IMG/VR virus record: IMGVR_UViG_3300036851_000259
Span: 1-26,932 of that record
Origin: a virus
Reading direction: 5' to 3' (one strand)
Length of the DNA stretch: 26,932 bases
The notes under the pieces were generated by a model. That model saw nothing but the letters and a program-made list of their open reading frames with translations, was not told the DNA's origin and made no database searches. A program made the translations under genes and the position numbers. Below are positions 20,929 to 26,932 of the stretch, one piece after another (position 1 is the stretch's first letter; each line of letters opens with the position of its first letter).

Positions 20929-21451
20929 CCCGCTCCGTCTCCTCTCCCGCGCGCCCGTGCGCGTGCCCGTGTGCGGGCATGAGCTGACCATCGTCTGGCA
21001 CCCGGCACTCGACTGGCTTGAAGCCATCCGTCACGATCACCGCGGCCTGGTGCTGCGCCTGGCCGAGGACACCGAGGATCTGGTGCTCGGCATGGCGGAC
21101 CTCTCCGTGCCCCTGAGCGGCGTTGAGAAGGCGTCGATGGAGTTCCTGGAAGAGGAGACTGGGCGGCGCTGGTGGATCGCCCTCAAGCTGGCCTACAGCT
21201 CCGCAGGGGAGAGCGTCCTCGGGGAGCTCACTCTGTGTGGTGTCGACCCCGGACGGGTCTCATTCGGCCAGTGGTGCGCAGCCGTCTACCGGATCCTCAC
21301 CAGGAACTGCGATGACAAAGAGCGGATGAAGCTTGATTTTGAGCTGGAGCTCCCTCCGCCCGGGTACGAAGAGTCATGGGACGATGGCAATGACTGGAGC
21401 GAGTTCAACGCGCTGATGGACCTGGCGCGCGAGCAAGAGGGACAGAGGTGA
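20915..21451 (+). CDS. Tail assembly chaperone, downstream (T-like) frame; candidate programmed frameshift product
   Basis: The frame is open from about 20828 to 21451. A possible independent start is GTG 20915 (178 aa, VKGTDPLRLLS...), but no ribosome binding site precedes it. The product (HELTIVWHPALDWLEAIRHDHRGLVLRLAEDTEDLVLGM, ...YRILTRNCDDKERMKLDFELELPPPGYEESWDDGNDWSEFNALMDL) looks like the second chaperone. Its frame is +1 (or -2) relative to the upstream gene, whose stop is at 20926. A CCC-TTG at 20896 is a candidate +1 site. The likely mature form is a fusion of 20590 to about 20900 with this frame. Confidence 0.68.
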   Translation: MKGTDPLRLLSRAPVRVPVCGHELTIVWHPALDWLEAIRHDHRGLVLRLAEDTEDLVLGMADLSVPLSGVEKASMEFLEEETGRRWWIALKLAYSSAGESVLGELTLCGVDPGRVSFGQWCAAVYRILTRNCDDKERMKLDFELELPPPGYEESWDDGNDWSEFNALMDLAREQEGQR

Positions 21452-21455
21452 TCCG

Positions 21456-24023
21456 GTGGCGTCCGATGCTGAAGTTGACCTTGTGGTCAATGCGACGCGC
21501 GCACTGGCCACGATCCAGCGGGACCTCGATGAACTGGTGCGGACGGCCGAGAACAACGCCGATCCCGTTCAGGTGCAGGCAGCCCTCAACCGGATCATCT
21601 CTCTCAACCGGGTGCAGGACGATCTCAACCAGGTCATCCGTACGGCGCAGGCCAATGCCGACCCGATTCGTGTGCGCGCCGACGTCGACACGGACGATGC
21701 CGATAACGACACGCGCCGGTTCACAGCCACCCTGGGGAACCTGGTCAGTACCGCTGGCAGGGCCCTGGGGCCCCTGGCCGGTCTGGCGGGCGGTCTGGCC
21801 AGGGCGGGAGGTGCTGCGGGCGCAGCTGTGCCCCTCCTGGCCGGTGTGGTGGCCGCTACCGAGTCGATCGCGCCCGCCGCTGCCGTGGGGACTTCCGCCC
21901 TTCTTACGCTCGGGCTTGCGACCGCCACGGTCAAGATCGGCATGATCGGTGTCAAGGAAGCCATCGCCACGGCTTTCGACCCCGATGCCAGTCCGGAAGA
22001 CCTGGCCAAGGCGATGGAGAAGCTGGGCCCCCATGCCCGGTCCTTCGTCAAAGAGCTTTCCAATATGCGCAAGGGCTTCAAGGCTGTCCAGATCGACGTG
22101 CAGAACCGTCTCTTCGCGGGACTGGACAAGTCACTCGAACGCCTGGGCAAGGCCGTCCTCCCCTCGCTCCACGGAGCTCTGGACCGTACGGCTGACTCGC
22201 TCAATGACATGGCGCGCGGGGCTGCTGAGGCCGCCACCGATCTGGGTGAGAGCGGGATCCTGGGCAAGGCCCTGGCCAGCTCGACCAAGTCGTTGTCCCT
22301 CCTGGAACGCATTCCAGGCCAGGCGGTCACCGGGTTCGGCCAGCTCGCCGCCGCGGCCGGTCCCTCGCTGGAGCGCATTGCGGCCAAAGCTGCGGATGTG
22401 GCTGACCGTATCTCGGAGAAGCTGAGCCGAGCGTTCGAGTCAGGCGCCCTGGAAAAGGCCATTGACCAGGCCGTTGACAATATCGCTCAGCTCGGCCGCG
22501 TTGCGGGCAACGTCTTCAGCGGTATCAGCAACATCATCAAGGCCGTGTCGGTCGACGGAGAGGGCCTGTTCGGCACGTTGGAGAAGGTCTCCCAGGCGTT
22601 TGAGGACCTGACCGCCAGCAAGGAGTTCCAGAGCGCGCTTCAGGCCCTGTCCCAGACGATGAACGTCCTGGTCACCACGGCCCTGCCTCTTCTCAGTGAC
22701 GCCTTCAAGGCGCTGCTCCCCGTCATCGAGATCCTGGCCCCGCCCGTTCAGCAGCTGATCGAGGATCTGGGTCCGATACTCAGACCAATCATTGAAAAGC
22801 TGGCTCCCGTACTGGAGAGCCTGGCGACGGCTTTCGGAAAGCTGCTCCCCGTCCTCACTCCGATCATTGAACTGGGTGGGCGTCTGATCGTTGCCATCCT
22901 GCCGTCGCTGACCAAGCTGTTCGAATTCCTGGGTGACGTATTCGAACGTCTGGCCCCGGTCGTTGAGCAGCTGGCGGACAACCTGGCCAGCCAGTTCGAA
23001 CCGGTCCTGGCAAAGCTCCCGGAGATCCTTGACCAGATTCTCCCGAAGTTCCTTGAGCTTGCGGACAGGCTGCTTCCGCTACTTCTGGACGTCCTTGTCG
23101 AGATCGGGCCAGAGCTCGGACAGGCTGCCGAAGCATTCGCCGATCTCCTGGTCGAGCTGACTCCCCTCCTGGTGAAGTTCCTGGAATTCCAGATCTTCCT
23201 GGTGGACAAGATGCTTCCGATCATCGGGCCCATTGCCCACGCGATCGGGGTCATCTTCGGAAGCGCACTCATGGCGCTGGTCGACATCATTCGGGAGTTC
23301 GCCATCCCCATCATCAGGGGGATCGTCGCTCTCCTGGAAGGCGACTTCAGCGAGGCGACCCGCCAGGCCGTCATTGTGGTCAACAACCTGCGCGACAACG
23401 TCAGCAGGGCATTCGACAACCTGAAAGCCAGGGTCACCCAGGCCATCACGGGTATGGGTGCCCAGGTGATCGCACGGATCATCGGCATGAAGGACTCGTT
23501 CATCCGTACGGTGCAGGACCTGGTGAACCGGGCGATTGAGCGTATGGCCGCCCTGCCACGAGGGATCCTGAACGCCATGGCCGGTCTCGCCGGAGCCCTG
23601 TTCAGCATCGGGTCCGACATGGTGCAGGGGCTCATCAACGGCATCACCTCCCGCATCGGCGGGGTGGTCGCGGCTGCTGCCAAGCTGGCCGCCGCGGTGC
23701 CGGACACGGTGAAGGATCTTCTCGGGATCAGTTCCCCATCCACCGTGATGATCGGTGTCGGCGGGGATGTCATGGCCGGTCTCACAAAGGGGCTCAGGGA
23801 CTCGTTCCCGGAGCTCCGCAGGGAACTGACCGGGATCGCGCTCACGATCCCGCAGACGGTCATACAGCCCGTTCAGGGGCTCACTCCCGGGGCGCTCGGC
23901 CTGCGCCAGCCGACAGTCAACGTATTCATCGGGGCTGAGCGGCTGGACCAGCGGATCGACTTCCGGGTGAACACCCGCAATATCCAGAACACCCGGCTAC
24001 TGGCACACGGAGTGAGGCGGTAA
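21456..24023 (+). CDS. Tape measure protein
   Basis: The start is GTG 21456 with GAGGTGAT upstream; its beginning lies 4 nt after the chaperone stop. The 855-aa product sets tail length. The N-terminal 100 residues are helical and include repeats (RDLDELVRTAENNADPVQ, QDDLNQVIRTAQANADPIR). Gly/Ala-rich hydrophobic segments follow (LGPLAGLAGGLARAGGAAGAAVPLLAG). A large region (about 410-630) consists of hydrophobic helical repeats (LAPVLESLATAFGKLLPVLTPIIEL and similar). The C-terminal part has the common tape-measure block GALFSIGSDMVQGLINGITSRIGGVVAAAA, followed by LLGISSPSTVMIGVGGDVMAGL. At about 1.5 angstroms per residue this suggests a tail near 125 nm. No peptidase or lytic motif was seen. 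Confidence 0.93.
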   Translation: MASDAEVDLVVNATRALATIQRDLDELVRTAENNADPVQVQAALNRIISLNRVQDDLNQVIRTAQANADPIRVRADVDTDDADNDTRRFTATLGNLVSTAGRALGPLAGLAGGLARAGGAAGAAVPLLAGVVAATESIAPAAAVGTSALLTLGLATATVKIGMIGVKEAIATAFDPDASPEDLAKAMEKLGPHARSFVKELSNMRKGFKAVQIDVQNRLFAGLDKSLERLGKAVLPSLHGALDRTADSLNDMARGAAEAATDLGESGILGKALASSTKSLSLLERIPGQAVTGFGQLAAAAGPSLERIAAKAADVADRISEKLSRAFESGALEKAIDQAVDNIAQLGRVAGNVFSGISNIIKAVSVDGEGLFGTLEKVSQAFEDLTASKEFQSALQALSQTMNVLVTTALPLLSDAFKALLPVIEILAPPVQQLIEDLGPILRPIIEKLAPVLESLATAFGKLLPVLTPIIELGGRLIVAILPSLTKLFEFLGDVFERLAPVVEQLADNLASQFEPVLAKLPEILDQILPKFLELADRLLPLLLDVLVEIGPELGQAAEAFADLLVELTPLLVKFLEFQIFLVDKMLPIIGPIAHAIGVIFGSALMALVDIIREFAIPIIRGIVALLEGDFSEATRQAVIVVNNLRDNVSRAFDNLKARVTQAITGMGAQVIARIIGMKDSFIRTVQDLVNRAIERMAALPRGILNAMAGLAGALFSIGSDMVQGLINGITSRIGGVVAAAAKLAAAVPDTVKDLLGISSPSTVMIGVGGDVMAGLTKGLRDSFPELRRELTGIALTIPQTVIQPVQGLTPGALGLRQPTVNVFIGAERLDQRIDFRVNTRNIQNTRLLAHGVRR

Positions 24024-24853
24024 TGCCACTTACGGTCACACCCGACGCGGCCACAGCCACGTTCGGCCTGCACATCGACTACATCGCCGCGGCCGGAACC
24101 CAGGTCACCGCCGACATTTACCGGGGCCTGAGCGCCACGGGTCCGTGGGAGTTCCTGCGCACCGTGGATCTCCTGGCTCAGGAGGCGTACGCGTTCGACA
24201 ACACGGCGCCTCTGGACACGCCTGTCTGGTATCGCACGGTGGCCGATGACGGGACTGAGTTCATCACTGGCCCCAACACCATCGTCACGGACGGGGTGAC
24301 GGGGTGGCTCAAGGATCCCGGTCGGCCGTGGGCGGACATCGCGCTGACCGTGTGTGAGGCACCTGACCCCCTCTGCGATCCGGCAGACGTTCTGTCATGG
24401 GTCGGGTTCGACACCTTCGGCAGGCCCACCGACGCGGGCCTGATGGAGATCTCGAACGACGAGAAGCCCTCGGATGTGTGGGCCCGGCGCAAGAACATGT
24501 CGGGGACCATGCGGTTCTTCAGCCGCACCCTGGCCATGAAGACCCGCGTGTACGAACTGTTCACCGCGGGCGGCCCGCTGTTCCTCCAGCTGCCGCCGGT
24601 CTACGGGTGGGCGGACGACTTCCTCCAGACCACGGCCGATCTGACCGAGGACTACGTAGCCCAGGACCAGCGGAAGCCCTGGCGCCGGTGGGAGGCGCCG
24701 TTCCGCACCGTACGCCGCCCCTCGGGACCGATCCAGGGCACCAGCTGCGCCAACTGGTGCGCGGTCAACGACGCGTTCACCACCTACGCCGACCTGACCG
24801 CCGCGGCCGGTGACTGGGGAGACATCGCAGACGGAAGCTTGGTGTGCCCCTGA
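24023..24853 (+). CDS. Minor tail / distal tail-like protein (276 aa)
   Basis: ATG 24023 overlaps the tape measure TAA. The 276-aa product begins with a fibronectin-III-like strand pattern (LTVTPDAATATFGLHIDYIAAAGTQVTADIYRGLSATGPWEFLRTV..., residues about 1-95). A region typical of actinophage minor tail proteins follows (GWLKDPGRPWADIALTVCEAPD, LSWVGFDTFGRPTDAGLMEISNDEKPSDVWARRKNMSGTMRFFSRTL), and it closes TTYADLTAAAGDWGDIADGSLVCP. Its position directly after the tape measure fits the distal tail/baseplate ring. The exact ring role is inferred. Confidence 0.82.
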   Translation: MPLTVTPDAATATFGLHIDYIAAAGTQVTADIYRGLSATGPWEFLRTVDLLAQEAYAFDNTAPLDTPVWYRTVADDGTEFITGPNTIVTDGVTGWLKDPGRPWADIALTVCEAPDPLCDPADVLSWVGFDTFGRPTDAGLMEISNDEKPSDVWARRKNMSGTMRFFSRTLAMKTRVYELFTAGGPLFLQLPPVYGWADDFLQTTADLTEDYVAQDQRKPWRRWEAPFRTVRRPSGPIQGTSCANWCAVNDAFTTYADLTAAAGDWGDIADGSLVCP

Positions 24854-25941
24854 TGCTGACCTCAACCGCCACGTACAAGCAGGCCATCCACTTCCCTCAC
24901 AAGCGCCGCACGGTCATCGACGTGGTGGACGCCTCGGGTGCGGTGCTCGCCTCGGACATCCCGTTCAACGACGGAGCGGTCAAGGCCAGCCTCACCCAGC
25001 GAGTCACCCGGCAGGCGGACATCACCGTGTCCGAGGATCTGTTCCCGGATCTGGACACGGACCCGCTCTCGCCGACACACGCGATCCTGAACATCAGCTC
25101 CGGAATCGAATACCCGGACGGCTCGGTCGAGATCTTCCCGGTCTTCCACGGGCGGGTTCAGGAGCCGACTCTGAACCCAGACGGATCGGTGAGCATCTCG
25201 GCTGAGGACCGGGCGCTCGACGTGGTGGGGATGCGGTTCGAGCAGCCCCGCAACCACACGCCCGGAACCGTGATCCAGATGATTCACGAGCTCATCACCG
25301 AGGCCGTACCGGGCGCCGTGTTCGGGACCGATGACGTGGCCGATGCGCCGGTTCCCGAGCTCACCTGGGACGAAGACCGGGGCCAGGCCGTAGACGACCT
25401 GGCTGAGGCGCTGGGCGCACGCTGGTATGCGCAGGGGGACGGGGCGTTCGTGGTCCGGGCGTTCCCCTATGACGACGGCACCGTGGTCCAGACGCTGGAA
25501 GACGGGGAGGAAGGGCTGCTGTCCGACGCGACCCTGCACAAGTCCCGCAGCGGTACAGCCAACTCCGTCACCGTGGTCAGTGAGCGGCTGGACGGGACGG
25601 ACCCCGTCCGCGTGACGGCCAGGAACACCGTGCCGACCAGCTCCACCCAGTACGGCGACACCTTCGGCCGCGTCACCCAGATCATCAAGATCCAGACCCC
25701 CCTCACCAGCTCCGAGGCACAGCGCCTGGCCCGGGCTCAGCTCAACGCTGCTACTGCGCTGATCGAACAGTGGACGCTCACCTGCACCCCGGACCACACG
25801 CTCGAACCGGGAGACCCCATCCGCATCCGCTCGCGCGGGCGCACCACGGTGCAGGTCATCGACTCCATCGCCTACCCCCTCGGGACTGGCTCCATGTCCA
25901 TCGCCACCAGGGCATTCACCACACTGCCCGTAACCTTGTGA
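24853..25941 (+). CDS. Minor tail / baseplate hub-like protein (362 aa)
   Basis: The start is ATG 24853 (TGATG with the previous stop); GTG 24844 is an alternative that adds three residues. The 362-aa product is beta-rich. Its N-terminal half (HKRRTVIDVVDASGAVLASDIPFNDGAVKASLTQRVTRQADITVSEDLFP, FPVFHGRVQEPTLNPDGSVSISAEDRALDVVGMRFE) and C-terminal half (TVIQMIHELITEAVP, WYAQGDGAFVVRAFPYDDGTVVQTL, TLEPGDPIRIRSRGRTTVQVIDSIAYPLGTGSMSI) look like the two-domain hub fold of gp27/Gp37-type proteins. It is similar to actinophage minor tail proteins sometimes grouped as DUF5047. The hub would hold the fibres and the tape tip. Confidence 0.82.
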   Translation: MLTSTATYKQAIHFPHKRRTVIDVVDASGAVLASDIPFNDGAVKASLTQRVTRQADITVSEDLFPDLDTDPLSPTHAILNISSGIEYPDGSVEIFPVFHGRVQEPTLNPDGSVSISAEDRALDVVGMRFEQPRNHTPGTVIQMIHELITEAVPGAVFGTDDVADAPVPELTWDEDRGQAVDDLAEALGARWYAQGDGAFVVRAFPYDDGTVVQTLEDGEEGLLSDATLHKSRSGTANSVTVVSERLDGTDPVRVTARNTVPTSSTQYGDTFGRVTQIIKIQTPLTSSEAQRLARAQLNAATALIEQWTLTCTPDHTLEPGDPIRIRSRGRTTVQVIDSIAYPLGTGSMSIATRAFTTLPVTL

Positions 25942-25956
25942 CAGGAGGGACGACGC

Positions 25957-26526
25957 ATGGACACAACTGACAACCTGGGGCTGCCATACCCTCAGTGCAA
26001 TCCGCCGCTGACCAAGGACGCATCCGACATCGAGCAGTTCCGCGACCTGGCCGAGGCGGTAGACGCCGCGGTGCAGGTGCTGGCTGACGAGATCACTCAG
26101 CAGCTGGTGCGCCCTGATGCGTGCCGGTTCAACAGCTCCACCCAGACCAGCACGGTCACGGACAACGTGATGTTTCTGACCACGCTGTCGTTCGACAACA
26201 CTGCCGGAAACTCCATGACCGACACGGTCAACGGCGTGATCAGGATCCAGCGGGACGGCTGGTACCTGTGCGGATTCTGGGTTACGTCCACGGTCGCCAC
26301 CGATGTCCAGACCCGTGGCCGGTTCCTGGTCAACGGTGAACCGGCCAGCAACTTCCAGGGGCCCGGCGGCATCGCGCAGCCGGGTATCCAGGACTGCAAC
26401 GGTGCGGAGGTGCTGTTCCTGCGTGCGCAGGACGGACTCACCATCGCCACACGCAACGGATCTCCGGGCACGTCGGTCGACTACCTTGCCCGCGTGTGGA
26501 CAGTTCTGGTGGCGCCCAATGTCTAG
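25957..26526 (+). CDS. Minor tail/fibre protein with C1q-TNF-like C-terminus
   Basis: ATG 25957 follows ACAGGAGGGACG. The 189-aa product has an anchoring N-terminus common in actinophage tail proteins (NLGLPYPQCNPPLTKDASDIEQFRDLAEAVDAAVQVLADEI, residues about 5-50), a helix that probably trimerises. The C-terminal jelly-roll-like domain (about 60-189) has TVNGVIRIQRDGWYLCGFWVTSTV, RGRFLVNGEPASNFQGPGG, and VDYLARVWTVLVAPNV. Strand order resembles C1q/TNF-like trimer heads that bind receptors or sugars. A short host-contact fibre is likely, inferred from fold and position. Confidence 0.8.
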   Translation: MDTTDNLGLPYPQCNPPLTKDASDIEQFRDLAEAVDAAVQVLADEITQQLVRPDACRFNSSTQTSTVTDNVMFLTTLSFDNTAGNSMTDTVNGVIRIQRDGWYLCGFWVTSTVATDVQTRGRFLVNGEPASNFQGPGGIAQPGIQDCNGAEVLFLRAQDGLTIATRNGSPGTSVDYLARVWTVLVAPNV

Positions 26527-26932
26527 TCCCACCCCGGTCGTACTCGCCGCGGAGAACGGGCCCTGGGCACAGGTGCGGACCGGCACCATCACGGCAGCCA
26601 GTTCGACCAACGTCACCGTGCTGGTGGGCGGCACCCAGGTACCGGCCGCGTTCGAGAGGGGCGCCACCTTCGCCGCTGGCGATCTGGTCGCGCTGATCCG
26701 GCAGGACGCCACGTGGCTAGTTCTCTACCGTCTCGCGGGCGCGGGCCCGAACGAGATCCAGAACCCCAGCTTTGAGCTGTCCGGCACGGGCATGCCGCCG
26801 ACCCTGTGGTTCTTCGCCGATCTCACCGGAATCAGCCAGGCATCCGTAGCTCAGAGCGCTTTCGCCCCGGACGGGGACCAGTTCGCGCAGGTCTTCTCGG
26901 ACTCGGCCACATCGAACAGTTACCTTTACAGC
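26519..26932 (+). CDS. Tail fibre/adhesin-like protein, 3'-truncated by the window edge
   Basis: ATG 26519 overlaps the preceding gene by 8 nt; the frame stays open to base 26932 (138 codons visible). The N-terminal part (VRTGTITAASSTNVTVLVGGTQVPAAFERGATFAAGDLVALIRQDATWLVLYRLAG, residues about 20-75) has the pattern of a small OB-like beta barrel found at the start of actinophage minor tail proteins. After a short linker, NPSFELSGTGMPPTLWFF resembles the start of a carbohydrate-binding jelly-roll module. It is probably a distal tail adhesin. The missing 3' part could change the call. Confidence 0.7.
   Translation, partial: MSSPTPVVLAAENGPWAQVRTGTITAASSTNVTVLVGGTQVPAAFERGATFAAGDLVALIRQDATWLVLYRLAGAGPNEIQNPSFELSGTGMPPTLWFFADLTGISQASVAQSAFAPDGDQFAQVFSDSATSNSYLYS

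Noticed and set aside
24862-26712. A 616-codon open frame on the minus strand
   Set aside because: It is the antisense shadow of three well-supported tail genes in GC-rich DNA; it has no recognisable domains and the plus-strand genes have good ribosome binding sites and family patterns.

Overview
This window is a contiguous stretch of a temperate-size or lytic tailed phage (or prophage) of a high-GC actinobacterium. It most resembles siphoviruses of Streptomyces or a close relative. The evidence is very GC-rich coding, ATGA/GTGA/TGATG overlaps between almost every gene pair, every convincing gene on the + strand, a DUF1360 membrane protein, an HK97-type head module, an actinophage-type major tail protein and a long tape measure. 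No integrase, repressor or tRNA gene was seen, so lifestyle cannot be decided from the window.

Layout. (1) 1-5003: the end of an early/replication operon. It starts with a 5'-truncated SF2 DNA helicase, followed by a Mrr/Hjc-like nuclease and about a dozen very small genes, many Cys-rich (zinc-ribbon-like) or single-pass membrane proteins. Two near-identical promoter/leader copies (TTGACA boxes at 1256 and 3623) drive sub-operons here. An intrinsic terminator (5059-5094) closes the region. (2) 5138-7008: lysis and cell-envelope cassette: a zinc amidase endolysin, a tail-anchored coiled-coil membrane protein (holin candidate), and a membrane-anchored collagen-like protein with 32 uninterrupted Gly-X-Y triplets. 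(3) 7018-8971: terminase small and large subunits. (4) 8968-13419: DUF1360 protein, portal, MuF-like protein, small helical protein, capsid maturation protease and a small CxxC protein. (5) 13420-13879: the only long non-coding gap. It holds a 14-bp-stem composite hairpin, a parS-like palindrome and a 33-nt direct repeat of period 44, all just upstream of the capsid gene. (6) 13880-17498: major capsid protein with an N-terminal scaffold-like coiled coil, two structural proteins of unknown role, and the major tail protein. (7) 17517-18080: an HNH endonuclease cassette bracketed by two strong hairpins. (8) 18101-20580: a stand-alone beta-rich structural protein, then Cys-rich head-tail connector and tail-completion genes. 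(9) 20590-26932: tail-chaperone pair with a candidate programmed frameshift, tape measure, and minor tail/baseplate/fibre genes running off the right edge.

How it works together: the terminase motor packages DNA through the portal into a procapsid matured by the protease. The connector proteins at 18707-20580 join head and tail. The chaperones load major tail protein onto the tape measure, and the distal tail genes provide host contact. The envelope cassette at 5138-7008 would release progeny. The parts most worth a second look are the anchored collagen-like protein, the capsid-upstream regulatory region, the duplicated promoters with the microprotein cluster, the HNH cassette ending, and the Cys-rich connector proteins.
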